A DNA stretch of 64,000 nucleotides from Leifsonia aquatica H1aii (GCF_000633535.1 NZ_AYMR01000006.1:186001-250000); one strand, 5' to 3'. Positions 26,057 through 35,051 are shown, numbered from the stretch's first letter. Made by a program: numbers and translations. Notes: generated from the letters alone by a model not told the origin.

Positions 26057-26953
26057 ATGCTCGAGTCCGTCCCCGCCGCCGACCCCGCGGCGCCGCTGTG
26101 GCACCCCGCCGCACCGAGCACCGTCGTGCACGCCGACAACCTCGATGTCGTCGCGGCTCTTCCGGACGAGTCGTTCCGGCTGATCTACCTCGACCCTCCC
26201 TTCAACACGGGCCGTTCGCAGGCGCGCCGCGCGATGAAGGCGGTGCGGTCGGAGCCGGGCGCGGGAGGCAGCGTGATCGGTTTCAAGGGGCGCAGCTACG
26301 AGCGCATCAAGGGCGACCTCCTGAGCTACGACGACCGGTTCGAGGACTACTGGGAGTTCCTCGAACCCCGGCTGATCGAGGCCTGGCGAGTGCTCGCCGA
26401 CGACGGGACGCTCTACCTGCACCTCGACTATCGGGAGTCGCACTATGCCAAGGTGCTGCTCGACGCGCTCTTCGGTCGTGAGAGCTTCCTCAACGAGATC
26501 GTCTGGGCCTACGACTACGGGGCGAAGTCCAAGACGCGCTGGCCGGCGAAGCACGACACCATCCTGGTGTACGTGAAGAATCCGTCCGGCTACTTCTTCG
26601 ACTCGTCCGCGGTCGATCGCGAGCCGTACATGGCTCCTGGACTGGTCACTCCCGAGAAGGCCGAGCTCGGCAAGCTGCCCACCGACGTGTGGTGGCACAC
26701 GATCGTCTCGCCGACCGGCCGCGAGAAGACGGGGTATCCGACCCAGAAACCGGAGGGCGTGCTGCGCAGGATCGTTCAGGCCTCCAGTCGGGAAGGGGAC
26801 TGGGTGCTCGACTTCTTCGCGGGCAGCGGCACCACCGGGGCCGTCGCGGCGGCACTCGGCCGGCACTTCCTGCTGGTGGACAGCAACCCGGAGGCCATCG
26901 CGGTGATGCGGGAGCGGTTCGCCCGCGACGAGCGCGACGTCCGCTTCGTCTGA
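26057..26953 (+). CDS. Orphan site-specific DNA methyltransferase (beta-class N6-adenine/N4-cytosine)
   Basis: A 298-residue methyltransferase with the catalytic motif IV as DPPF (about residues 45-48) near the N-terminus and the SAM motif I (FAGSGTTG, about 254-261) near the C-terminus, the order of beta-class enzymes such as CcrM. The middle holds the target-recognition region. The start lies 6 nt after a GAGAAT box. No restriction endonuclease or specificity subunit is nearby, so it is more likely a solitary regulatory or housekeeping methylase. The target sequence is unknown. Confidence 0.85.
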   Translation: MLESVPAADPAAPLWHPAAPSTVVHADNLDVVAALPDESFRLIYLDPPFNTGRSQARRAMKAVRSEPGAGGSVIGFKGRSYERIKGDLLSYDDRFEDYWEFLEPRLIEAWRVLADDGTLYLHLDYRESHYAKVLLDALFGRESFLNEIVWAYDYGAKSKTRWPAKHDTILVYVKNPSGYFFDSSAVDREPYMAPGLVTPEKAELGKLPTDVWWHTIVSPTGREKTGYPTQKPEGVLRRIVQASSREGDWVLDFFAGSGTTGAVAAALGRHFLLVDSNPEAIAVMRERFARDERDVRFV

Positions 26954-27050
26954 ACCGCGGCGACGACGCGGCGACCACCTGGCGCCGGAGCGGCGCCTTC
27001 CCGGCGACCGTCCGGAGATTTCCGAGCCGCGTGTGGAAGGGTTGTTGACT

Positions 27051-27875
27051 ATGCGACCGGTCCTGCGAGCCCTGCCCTTCCTGTGGGGCGCGATCGGGAC
27101 CGCGCTCGCCTTCACCGGGGTGTACCTGCTGTTCGTGCGCAGCTACGTCGGCCAGGTGATCGACGAGCGGGCCTTCGCCGGGGCGGACGCGTGGAAGGGC
27201 GACCTGATCGACTTCGCGCACACCTTCCTCAACGCGCTTCCGGTGGCGGCCGTCTTCATCGGCGCCGTCATCGCGCTGATCGTGGTGATCGTGCGGCGCA
27301 ATTGGCTGGTGTTCGCGGTCGCCGTCGGAGCCGCGATCGGTGCGAACGTGAGTACGCAGATCCTCAAGTACTCCATCCTGTCCCGACCCGAGAAGGGCGT
27401 GGACGCAGGCCTCGCGAACTCTCTGCCGTCCGGACACACCTCGGTCGCGGCGTCGGCCGCCCTGGTCGTCTTCCTGGTGGCGTCGCCGCGCTTCCGCCCG
27501 CTCGCCGCGGTGATCGGAGCGGTCTTCACGATCGCGGCAGGAGCCTCCACCCTCGTCGAGCAGTGGCACCGGCCCAGCGATGTCATCGCCGGCATGCTCG
27601 TGGTCGCTTTCTGGGGTTGCGTTGCGGGGCTCGTGCTCAGCGGTCTCCGGCTGCGGCCGGCGGAGCAGCCGGTGCGGACGAAGCTGTGGCCGCTGGTGTG
27701 GATCGCCGCCGTGTGTGCCGTCGGGGCCCTGGTCTCACTGCTGATCACCTACTTCTCCGCGCAGCAGGGGGCCTCGCACCTCTTCATCGCGTACGCCGGG
27801 GGCGTGGCCGCGATCGTCGCGACCGGTCTGATCCTCGCCGTGCTCGGCAACCGGGTCTACCGCGCCCTCGCCTAG
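27051..27875 (+). CDS. PAP2 superfamily membrane phosphatase
   Basis: A 274-residue integral membrane protein with about seven hydrophobic segments and the three acid-phosphatase motifs in order: K-x5-RP (KYSILSRP), PSGHTS (about residue 126) and the WHRPSDV segment with catalytic His. Such enzymes dephosphorylate lipid phosphates or undecaprenyl diphosphate. The ATG at 27051 follows GGAAGGG; a GTG 18 nt earlier is in frame. It is bounded downstream by a palindrome element and a convergent LacI gene. Confidence 0.87.
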   Translation: MRPVLRALPFLWGAIGTALAFTGVYLLFVRSYVGQVIDERAFAGADAWKGDLIDFAHTFLNALPVAAVFIGAVIALIVVIVRRNWLVFAVAVGAAIGANVSTQILKYSILSRPEKGVDAGLANSLPSGHTSVAASAALVVFLVASPRFRPLAAVIGAVFTIAAGASTLVEQWHRPSDVIAGMLVVAFWGCVAGLVLSGLRLRPAEQPVRTKLWPLVWIAAVCAVGALVSLLITYFSAQQGASHLFIAYAGGVAAIVATGLILAVLGNRVYRALA

Positions 27876-27893
27876 CGCTCGGCTCCCCGCACA

Positions 27894-27948
27894 GATTCGT
27901 GCCGAATGTCGCGAATGGCGGCGCCATTCCCCACATTCGTGCGGAATG
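27894..27948. repeat. Paired-palindrome intergenic element, copy A
   Basis: GATTCGTGCCGAATG (27894-27908) and CATTCGTGCGGAATG (27934-27948) are two 15-bp near-palindromes whose starts are 40 bp apart. The 25-bp spacer is itself a hairpin (GAATGGC-GGC-GCCATTC). The whole can fold into a long imperfect stem. It lies between the convergent PAP2 and LacI genes. Related copies are at 32434 and 62065. Confidence 0.75.
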
Positions 27949-27966
27949 CGGAGGAGACGGGTCGCG

Positions 27967-28989
27967 TCAGGTGGAGGCGCGGACGGTGAGGGTCGCGGCG
28001 AGCGGGCCCGGTGACTCCTCCGGGGTCGCGTCGTCGGGCGCGATCAGCGCCAGCAGCCGGTGGGCGGCGGCGCGGCCGAGCGCATCGCCCGGGAGGGCGA
28101 CGCTGGTCAGGCTCGGCGCGGTGACCGCGGAGGCCGGGAGGTCGTCGAAGCCGGCGACCGCGATGTCCTCCGGCACGCGGATCCCCGCGGAGGCGCAGGC
28201 CGCGAGCACGCCGTGGGCCAGTGTGTCCGCTGCCGCGACGACGGCGGTCGCGCCGGCGGCGCGCCACGCCGGCAGCGCCGCGAGCGTTGCGGCGGCGGCC
28301 TCGCCGACGTCCGGCCCGCTGCGCACGTCCGGCTCGGCCAGCAGCGTCATCCCGTGACGGACAGCGGCCTCCCGGAGCAGCTCCCGGCGGAGCGTGTAGG
28401 TGGCCGCGGGGGTCGCGCCGTCGAGGTAGCCGATGGTGCGGTGGCCGCGCTCGGCCAGGTGACGCGCGAGCTCCTCGACCCCCGGAGCGAGGTCGTAGTT
28501 GACGGCGGCGGCGCGCGACTCGAGGCCCGGGGCGTCGAGCAGCACGAGCGGGGTGCCGGCGGGCAGATCGTCGAGGAACTCGGGGCCGGGCGCCGAGACG
28601 AGCAGTCCGGCCGGGCGCAGGGAGGAGAGCCGCCGCACGTCGGTGGCGGTCGGCTGGGCGCCGCTCGCCGCCGCGGAGAGCAGCAACTGGTAGCGCTGGC
28701 CGAGCTCCTCCTGCACGCCTTTGATCACGCGGCCGAAGAACGGGTTCGGGAGGTCGGGCGCCAGCAGCACGACGATGTCGCTCGTCCCGCGGGCCAGCGC
28801 GCTCGCGGCGCCGTCGACCACGTAGCCCAGCTCGGCGACGGCGGCGAGCACGCGGGCGGCGTTCTCGTCCGAGATGCGTCCGCGCGCCTTGCCGTTCACG
28901 ACCAGCGAGACGGTCGCGATGCTCGTCCCCGCCCGCTCCGCCACCATGGCCGCGGTCACCCGACGGGGTGCGGGCGGGAGCGAGGACAT
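27967..28989 (-). CDS. LacI family regulator of the nucleoside/ribose cassette
   Basis: About 340 residues from the ATG at 28989, with LacI helix-turn-helix and hinge (VTAAMVAERAGTSIATVSLVVNG) and an effector domain ending in the usual VAGFDDLPAS segment. The ATG lies 7 nt after TAGCAT (minus strand), suggesting a leaderless mRNA; an earlier GTG-type start at 29013 is less likely. It is divergent from the nucleoside hydrolase operon with two operator-like palindromes between them. Likely effector is a nucleoside or ribose (inference). Confidence 0.9.
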   Translation of the reverse strand: MSSLPPAPRRVTAAMVAERAGTSIATVSLVVNGKARGRISDENAARVLAAVAELGYVVDGAASALARGTSDIVVLLAPDLPNPFFGRVIKGVQEELGQRYQLLLSAAASGAQPTATDVRRLSSLRPAGLLVSAPGPEFLDDLPAGTPLVLLDAPGLESRAAAVNYDLAPGVEELARHLAERGHRTIGYLDGATPAATYTLRRELLREAAVRHGMTLLAEPDVRSGPDVGEAAAATLAALPAWRAAGATAVVAAADTLAHGVLAACASAGIRVPEDIAVAGFDDLPASAVTAPSLTSVALPGDALGRAAAHRLLALIAPDDATPEESPGPLAATLTVRAST

Positions 28990-29028
28990 GGTCTCGATGC
29001 TATCGGTGGCCACCCGCCGGTTTGCGAC

Positions 29029-29065
29029 GTCAAGCGCTTTACGCTTACAGTGTCAAGCGTTTGAC
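29029..29065. promoter_or_regulatory. Two LacI-type operators upstream of the nucleoside operon
   Basis: GTCAAGCGCTTTAC (29029-29042) and GTCAAGCGTTTGAC (29052-29065) are near-palindromes around a central CG, 23 bp apart, in the gap between the divergent LacI and nucleoside hydrolase genes. The second is 12 of 14 symmetric. They fit LacI-family operators. Confidence 0.75.
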
Positions 29066-29090
29066 GTCCCCGACGAAGCGGAAGGCTCCC

Positions 29091-30065
29091 ATGGAGAAGA
29101 TCATCCTGGACTGCGACCCGGGGCATGACGACGCGATCGCGCTCATGCTCGCCCACGGCAATCCCGACATCGACCTGCTGGCGGTCACGACCGTCGCAGG
29201 CAACCAGACCCTCGAGAAGGTGACCCGCAACGCGCTCGCCGTGGCACGCGTGGCCGGGATCGTCGGCGTGCCGTTCGCCGCCGGCGCCGACCGTCCGCTC
29301 ACCCGCCCCGTGGAGGTCGCCCCGAGCATCCACGGCGAGTCCGGCCTCGACGGCCCCGAGCTCCCGGAGCCGGCCTTCGAGCTCGACGGCCGGCACGCGG
29401 TCCAGCTCATCATCGACACCGTGATGGCGCACGACCCCGGCACGGTCACGCTCGTCCCGACCGGCGCGCTCACCAACATCGCGCTCGCCGTGCGGCAGGA
29501 GCCGCGGCTGGTCGAGCGGGTCAAGCAGGTCGTGCTCATGGGCGGCGGCGTGCATGTCGGCAACTGGAGCCCGGTCGCCGAGTTCAACATCGTCATCGAC
29601 CCGGAGGCGGCCGACATCGTCTTCGGCGCCGGCTGGAAGGTCGTCATGTGCGGCCTCGACGTCACCCACCAGGCACTTGCGACCCCGGAGGTCGCCACCC
29701 GCATCGCCGCGATCGGCACGGCCCCGGCGCGTTTCGTCGGCGAACTGCTCGAGTTCTTCGGCCGCACCTACGCCGACGTCCAGGGCTTCGACAGCCCGCC
29801 CGTCCACGATCCGGTCGCGGTCGCCTACGTGATCGACCCGACCGTCGTCCGCGCGGTGCAGATGCCGATCGCCATCGAGACGCAGGGGCGGCTGACCACG
29901 GGGATGACCGTGGCCGACCTCCGTTCGTCCGCTCCCGCCGACTGCCCGACCTGGGCCGCGATGGAGCTCGACCACACAGGCTTCTGGGACCTCGTCGTCG
30001 ACGCGCTCGAGCGCATCGGGGACCCGACGGACGCCGAGACCGAGACCGCGGGAGCCGCCGCGTGA
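29091..30065 (+). CDS. Nucleoside hydrolase (inosine-uridine type ribohydrolase)
   Basis: A 324-residue enzyme with the calcium-binding DxDPGxDDA motif (DCDPGHDDA, residues 7-15) and the downstream segment VLMGGGVHVGNWSPVAEFNI typical of the family. It cleaves a nucleoside to base and ribose. The ATG has GGAAGG upstream; the longer frame is not supported. It is first in an operon with an MFS transporter and a ribokinase, each overlapping by 4 bp, giving uptake, hydrolysis and phosphorylation of ribose in one unit. The base preference is not clear. Confidence 0.93.
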   Translation: MEKIILDCDPGHDDAIALMLAHGNPDIDLLAVTTVAGNQTLEKVTRNALAVARVAGIVGVPFAAGADRPLTRPVEVAPSIHGESGLDGPELPEPAFELDGRHAVQLIIDTVMAHDPGTVTLVPTGALTNIALAVRQEPRLVERVKQVVLMGGGVHVGNWSPVAEFNIVIDPEAADIVFGAGWKVVMCGLDVTHQALATPEVATRIAAIGTAPARFVGELLEFFGRTYADVQGFDSPPVHDPVAVAYVIDPTVVRAVQMPIAIETQGRLTTGMTVADLRSSAPADCPTWAAMELDHTGFWDLVVDALERIGDPTDAETETAGAAA

Positions 30066-31507
30066 GCGCCACCGCCCCCACCCCGGTCTCCGCGCCGACC
30101 GGTCGGCCCGTCCGCATCGCGGCACTGACCGCGGCGCTGCTCGCCGCCTGCGTGGCCTTCCAGCTCAACGCCAGCATGCTCAGCCCGGTGCTCGTCACCA
30201 TGGGGCACGAGCTGCACACCGACGAGGCGACGATCGGCCTCTCGCAGACCCTCTTCTTCACCATCGCGGCGCTGTTCTCCCTGTTCCTGCCGCGCCTGAG
30301 CGACATCGTCGGCCGCAAGCGGGTGCTCCTGGCGATGCTCGTCGTCATGCTGATCGGCAGCGTGGTCGCCGCGCTCGCTCTCAACGTCGGGATGCTGTTC
30401 GCCGGCCGTCTCATCCAGGGCGTCACCGGCCCGGTCGTCCCGATCTGCCTCCTGATGCTGCGCGCCGAGATCTCCGACCCGCGCAAGTACGGCGCCGCCA
30501 TGGGCCTGCTGACCGCGGTCAACGGCGGCATCGCCGGCATCGACGCCATCGCCGGCGGCTGGCTCGCCACGACCTTCGGCTTCCGCTCCGTGTTCTGGAC
30601 GATCGCCGTCGTGACCGTCGTCGCCGTCGTCATGGTGCTGGTCTGGGCCGCCGAGTCGCGCCCCTCGGAAGGCGTGCGGATGGACTGGTGGGGCGTGCTC
30701 CCGCTGGTCGTCTCGATCGGCGCGCTCCTCACCGGTCTGAACGAGGCCGGGCGCCTCGCCGCAGCGAACTGGGTCCTCGTCGCGCTCTCTCTGGCCGTCG
30801 CCGTCATCGCGTTCATCATCTTCTGGCGGGTGGAGAACCGGGTGACCCAGCCGCTCGTCCCCACCCCGCTGCTGCGCCGCCGCTCCACCTGGGCGCTGCT
30901 GGCCACGACCCTGCTCACCATGACCGGTGTGTTCGCCGTCGTGAACGGACTGGTGACCTCCCTCGCGCAGAACGCGGACGCGGGCTTCGGCATGGCGCCC
31001 GACCTGGCGTCGCTGGCCTTCCTCACGCCGTATGCGCTGGTCGGTTGGATCGTCGGCCCGCTCGCCGGTCGCCTCGCACCGGTGCTCGGCTACCGCCGCA
31101 TCCTGCGCATCGGGCTCACCGGCACCATCGTCGCGACCGTCGTCATGGCGTTCGTCGGTGTGCACTCCCTGCCCGTGCTCATCGCGACGACCGTGGTCAT
31201 CGGGATCGGCTACGCCGGCATCGGAAACATCATGCTCAACGGGCTCGGCATCGTGCTGTCCCCGGCGGAGAACCCGGGCTTCCTGCCGGGCCTCAACGCG
31301 GGCGCGTTCAACCTCGGCGCCGGCCTGAGCTTCGCGCTGCTGCCGGCCCTGCAGGTCGCGACGTCGGCGGCGCCGGACTCCACGACCGGATACTCTGCCG
31401 GAATGATGCTCGGAGCCGCCATCACCGCCGTCGCCCTCGCGGTGTCGTTCCTGATCCCCCGTCCCGACACCGCCGAGGTCGCGTCCTCGCGGGCGGCCGC
31501 TCGATGA
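30062..31507 (+). CDS. MFS transporter, probable nucleoside importer
   Basis: A 481-residue major facilitator of the 14-helix type with a clear motif A (RLSDIVGRKRVLLA). GTG start overlaps the hydrolase stop codon (GTGA), and its own stop overlaps the ribokinase start (ATGA). Although close in sequence type to drug exporters, its place between nucleoside hydrolase and ribokinase suggests nucleoside or ribose uptake. This role is inferred only. Confidence 0.85.
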   Translation: MSATAPTPVSAPTGRPVRIAALTAALLAACVAFQLNASMLSPVLVTMGHELHTDEATIGLSQTLFFTIAALFSLFLPRLSDIVGRKRVLLAMLVVMLIGSVVAALALNVGMLFAGRLIQGVTGPVVPICLLMLRAEISDPRKYGAAMGLLTAVNGGIAGIDAIAGGWLATTFGFRSVFWTIAVVTVVAVVMVLVWAAESRPSEGVRMDWWGVLPLVVSIGALLTGLNEAGRLAAANWVLVALSLAVAVIAFIIFWRVENRVTQPLVPTPLLRRRSTWALLATTLLTMTGVFAVVNGLVTSLAQNADAGFGMAPDLASLAFLTPYALVGWIVGPLAGRLAPVLGYRRILRIGLTGTIVATVVMAFVGVHSLPVLIATTVVIGIGYAGIGNIMLNGLGIVLSPAENPGFLPGLNAGAFNLGAGLSFALLPALQVATSAAPDSTTGYSAGMMLGAAITAVALAVSFLIPRPDTAEVASSRAAAR

Positions 31508-32424
31508 GCGCCGCCCCGGCCGGCGGCCGCATCGTCGTCGTCGGCTCGCTGAACGCCGACCTCGTCGTGCAGACGGCCGCCTTCCCGAAGCCGGGCGAGA
31601 CGGTCTCGGGAGGCGACCTCGCCACCGGTGCCGGCGGCAAGGGCGCGAACCAGGCCGTCGCGGCCGGCCGCCTGGGCGGCGCGGTCAGCCTGGTCGGCGC
31701 GATCGGCGCGGACGCGCATGGCGAGCTGCTGCGCTCGGCCGTCGCCGGGTCCGGGGTGGACGTCTCGTCGGTCGCGGTGCGCGACGGCGTGGCGACCGGC
31801 ACGGCGCTGATCACGGTGGACGCCCACGGCGAGAACACGATCGTGGTCTCGCCCGGCGCCAACGGCACCCTGGCCCCCGCCGATCTCGCGGACGCCGTGC
31901 TCTCGGGCGCTGCCGTGCTGGGCCTCTGCCTGGAGGTGCCGGAGCCGGTGGTGGTGGATGCCGCCGAGCGCGCCCGCGCCGCCGGGCTCACCGTCGTGCT
32001 CAACCCCTCCCCGTTCCGTGTCGGAGCGCGCGAGCTGCTCCCGCTCGTGGACGTGCTGCTCGTCAACGAAGGCGAGGCCGCAGCGCTGCTCGGCGTCGCC
32101 GAGGACGCGTCGCCGGGCGCGCTGCGCGACGGCCTCGCCGCGCTCGGTGTGACCCGCGCCGTCGTGACGCGCGGCGCCGACGGCTGCGTCGTCGTCGACG
32201 GCTCCGCCGCTCCCGTCGCCGTGCCCGCCGTGCGCATCGACGCCGTGGACACCACCGGCGCCGGCGACGCGTTCATGGGCGCCCTGCTGCTCCGGCTCGC
32301 CGGCGGCGACACCCTGCTCGACGCGGCCCGCTTCGCGGTCGGCGTGGGTGCCTTCGCCGCCTCCCGCGCCGGTGCCCAGGCCTCCTACCCGACCCCCGCC
32401 GAGCTCGCCGCCTTCCTGCCCTGA
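31504..32424 (+). CDS. rbsK: Ribokinase
   Basis: A 306-residue PfkB-family sugar kinase with the N-terminal GSLNADLV region, the substrate motif GGKGANQA (about residues 43-50) and the catalytic anion hole DTTGAGDAF (about 249-257). It would phosphorylate the ribose released by the hydrolase to ribose 5-phosphate. The ATG overlaps the transporter stop codon. A palindrome element lies 7 bp past its stop codon. Confidence 0.92.
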   Translation: MSAAPAGGRIVVVGSLNADLVVQTAAFPKPGETVSGGDLATGAGGKGANQAVAAGRLGGAVSLVGAIGADAHGELLRSAVAGSGVDVSSVAVRDGVATGTALITVDAHGENTIVVSPGANGTLAPADLADAVLSGAAVLGLCLEVPEPVVVDAAERARAAGLTVVLNPSPFRVGARELLPLVDVLLVNEGEAAALLGVAEDASPGALRDGLAALGVTRAVVTRGADGCVVVDGSAAPVAVPAVRIDAVDTTGAGDAFMGALLLRLAGGDTLLDAARFAVGVGAFAASRAGAQASYPTPAELAAFLP

Positions 32425-32430
32425 CCCGCG

Positions 32431-32491
32431 GCACATTCGTGCCGAATGCTGCGAAAGCGACGCGCTAACACCACATTCGGCACGAATGTGC
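32431..32491. repeat. Paired-palindrome intergenic element, copy B
   Basis: GCACATTCGTGCCGAATG (32431-32448) and CATTCGGCACGAATGTGC (32474-32491) are exact inverted 18-mers around a 25-nt loop. Each arm also contains a 15-bp palindrome (CATTCG-TGC-CGAATG), again 40 bp apart. It lies between the convergent ribokinase and LacI genes and is the most regular copy. It could serve as a bidirectional terminator, a structured RNA end, or a protein-binding site. Confidence 0.85.
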
Positions 32492-32517
32492 GGCGCTCCG
32501 GAGCGGCGGGGGCGGGG

Positions 32518-33540
32518 TCAGGTGGATTCGCGGACGACGAGCTCGGTGGGGAGCAGCGTGACGCGCTCCACCTGCTCGCCCGCGATACGGCGCACCAGCA
32601 CCTGCGCCATCGCCTGGCCGAGGCCGATCGACGGCTGGTGCACGGTCGTCAGCGGCGGCGCGGCGGTGATGCCGAAGTTGTCGTCGTCGAATCCCACCAC
32701 AGCGATGTCGCCGGGGATGGTGAGCCCGGCCTCCCGGATCGCCGAATAGGCGCCGGCGGCCATCTGGTCGTTCGCGGCGAAGAGACCGTCGATCGGCACC
32801 CCGCGCGCGAGCAGCCGTCGCATCGCCTCCTTGCCGGAGAGCGGGGAGAAGTCGCCGAGCTCGACGAGGGAGCTGTCGAGACCGTGCGCCTCCAGCGCGC
32901 GGCGCCACCCGACCAGGCGGTCGAGTCCGGCGGGCATGTCCTGCGGGCCGGTGATGAGGGCGATGCTGCGCCGTCCGCGCGCGATGAGGTGCTCGGTCGC
33001 GCCGGCCGAGCCGGACACGTTGTCCACGTCGACGAAGTACGACTCCCCGGTCTCGTCGCCCACCGGCCGGCCGCCGAAGACGATCGGGAGGGAGGCGCCG
33101 AGCTCCACGTACGAGTGGTCGCCGGAGTGATGCGACACGACGAGCGCGCCGTCCACGTTGCCGCCCATGAGGTAGCGCCGGGTCTTGTCCGGGTTCGTCT
33201 CGGACGAGATGACCATGTTGAGCGTGTACTCGGTGTCGGCGAGGCTGAGCGCGACGCCCTGGACGATGGAGGCGAAGAACGGGTCGGCGAAGACCTTGGC
33301 CGTCGATTCCGGCACGACCAGGGCGATCACCTGCGTGCGGCGGGAGGCCAGCGAGCGGGCGGCGCGGTTGGGCACGTAGTTGAGGTCGGCGATGGCCGCG
33401 GTGACCGCGGCGACGACCTCGGGGGTGACCTTCGTCGAGCCGTTGACCACACGCGAGACCGTGGCGCGCGAGACTCCGGCGCGTGCCGCCACCGCCTCCA
33501 GGGTGGGCACGGCCACGGCGTCCACCGAATCCGTGGTCAT
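32518..33540 (-). CDS. LacI family regulator of the beta-glucoside module (CebR-like)
   Basis: A 340-residue repressor with HTH/hinge TLEAVAARAGVSRATVSRVV and a full sensor domain. The ATG has GAAGGAG upstream. It lies 27 bp behind the GH1 gene on the same strand, the place of CebR in many actinobacterial cellobiose operons, and near-perfect GAGAGCGCTCTC operators lie before the binding-protein gene of this module. Effector cellobiose is inferred by analogy. Confidence 0.9.
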   Translation of the reverse strand: MTTDSVDAVAVPTLEAVAARAGVSRATVSRVVNGSTKVTPEVVAAVTAAIADLNYVPNRAARSLASRRTQVIALVVPESTAKVFADPFFASIVQGVALSLADTEYTLNMVISSETNPDKTRRYLMGGNVDGALVVSHHSGDHSYVELGASLPIVFGGRPVGDETGESYFVDVDNVSGSAGATEHLIARGRRSIALITGPQDMPAGLDRLVGWRRALEAHGLDSSLVELGDFSPLSGKEAMRRLLARGVPIDGLFAANDQMAAGAYSAIREAGLTIPGDIAVVGFDDDNFGITAAPPLTTVHQPSIGLGQAMAQVLVRRIAGEQVERVTLLPTELVVREST

Positions 33541-33567
33541 CGGTCTCCTTCCCGTCCGTCGTCCATG

Positions 33568-35049
33568 CTAAGCGCGCGCCGCCGTGGCGCCGACGTCCGA
33601 CGACTCCGCTTCGCGCGCGGCGGCGATGAGGCGGGCGAACGCACGGCCCGATTCCTTCACGGTGCGCACCTGCGTCTCGTAGTCCACAGACACGATGCCG
33701 AAGCGCTTCTCGTAGCCCCAGGCCCACTCGAAGTTGTCGAGCAGCGACCAGACGAAGTAGCCGCGCACGTCCGCCCCCTCGTCGATCGCGGCGCGCACGG
33801 CGTCGATGTGGGCGAGGATGTACGCCTCGCGCTCGGTGTCGCGGATGCGGCCGTCCGGGTCGGCCGCATCGTCGTAGGAGGCGCCGTTCTCGGTGATGTA
33901 GAGCGGCGGGAGGGCCGGGTACTCGGCCGTGAGCCGCACCAGCAGTGCGCGCAGCCCGTCGGGGTTGACCTCCCATCCCATCGCCGTGGTCGGCAGGTGC
34001 CGCGACGGGAAGGTGACGAACTCGCTGCCGACGAACGGCGATGCCTTCGGGCTGTCGGTGGGCACCACGGCGGCTGCGGCGTCGGCGGGCAGAGGGTGTC
34101 CGCTGACATTGTCGTCGTGGTAGTGGTTGACGCCCAGGAAGTCGAGCGGCTGGGCGATGGTCGCGAGGTCGCCGTCGTGCACGAGCGTCTCGAACCGGTG
34201 CTCCCGCAGGTCGTCGAGCACGTCCGTCGGGTACGCGCCCAGTAGGAGCGGTTCCAGGTACATCCGGTTCCAGAGCCCGTCGATGCGGCGGGCGGCGTCG
34301 AGGTCGACCGGGTCGGTCGGGTCGTTCGGCACCGCGGTCGTCAGGTTGAGGGTGATGCCGAGGCGCAGGCGGTCGAGGCGTCCCGGATCGCTCCCGGCGC
34401 CGACGGAGGCGATGGTCGCGCGTTCGCGGATGGCGTGAGCGGCGAGGCCGTGCGCCAGGTGCTGGTGGTGCAGTGCGGCGAGGGCCGCGTCGGGTTCGCG
34501 GCGGCCCGGCGCGTGCTCGCCCGCTGCGTACCCGATGAGGGAGGAGCACAGCGGCTCGTTGAAGGTCGTCCAGTGGTCGACCCGGTCGCCGAGCGCGTCG
34601 TAGACCGCGACGGCGTAGTCGCGGAAGCGGTAGGCCGTGTCGCGGTCCGCCCAGCCGCCCTTCTCCTCGAGCGCCTGCGGCAGGTCCCAGTGGTACAGCG
34701 TCAGCCAGGGCAGGATGCCGGCGCCGAGCAGCTCGTCCACCAGCCGGCTGTAGAAGTCCAGGCCGGCCGGGTTCACGGTCCGGTCGCCGGGCACGACGCG
34801 TGCCCAGGAGGTCGAGAAACGGTAGGACTGGAGGCCGAGGGAGGCCATCAGGGCGACGTCCTGGGGCATGCGGTGGTAGTGGTCCACCGCGCGCTCGGGG
34901 GTGTCGCCGCCGGCGATCGCGTTCGGGACGCGGGCGAAGGCGTCCCAGATGGAGTCCTCCTTGCCGTCCTCGTGGGCGGCGCCCTCGATCTGCGCGGCGG
35001 CCGTGGCGGAGCCCCACAGGAAGCCGTCGGGCCAGCGGTTGTCGGTCAT
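33568..35049 (-). CDS. Beta-glucosidase, GH1 family
   Basis: A 493-residue cytoplasmic glycosidase with both GH1 catalytic motifs: acid/base Glu in TFNEP (about residue 165) and nucleophile Glu in ITENG (about 385), and the N-terminal FLWGSATAAAQIEGA signature. Starting ATG is 2 bp after the permease stop codon with AAAGG upstream. It would hydrolyse imported cellobiose or related beta-glucosides. No signal peptide. Confidence 0.93.
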   Translation of the reverse strand: MTDNRWPDGFLWGSATAAAQIEGAAHEDGKEDSIWDAFARVPNAIAGGDTPERAVDHYHRMPQDVALMASLGLQSYRFSTSWARVVPGDRTVNPAGLDFYSRLVDELLGAGILPWLTLYHWDLPQALEEKGGWADRDTAYRFRDYAVAVYDALGDRVDHWTTFNEPLCSSLIGYAAGEHAPGRREPDAALAALHHQHLAHGLAAHAIRERATIASVGAGSDPGRLDRLRLGITLNLTTAVPNDPTDPVDLDAARRIDGLWNRMYLEPLLLGAYPTDVLDDLREHRFETLVHDGDLATIAQPLDFLGVNHYHDDNVSGHPLPADAAAAVVPTDSPKASPFVGSEFVTFPSRHLPTTAMGWEVNPDGLRALLVRLTAEYPALPPLYITENGASYDDAADPDGRIRDTEREAYILAHIDAVRAAIDEGADVRGYFVWSLLDNFEWAWGYEKRFGIVSVDYETQVRTVKESGRAFARLIAAAREAESSDVGATAARA

Positions 35050-35051
35050 TC

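Noticed and set aside
26057-26953. Restriction-modification system
   Set aside because: Only the methyltransferase is present; both neighbours have unrelated functions.
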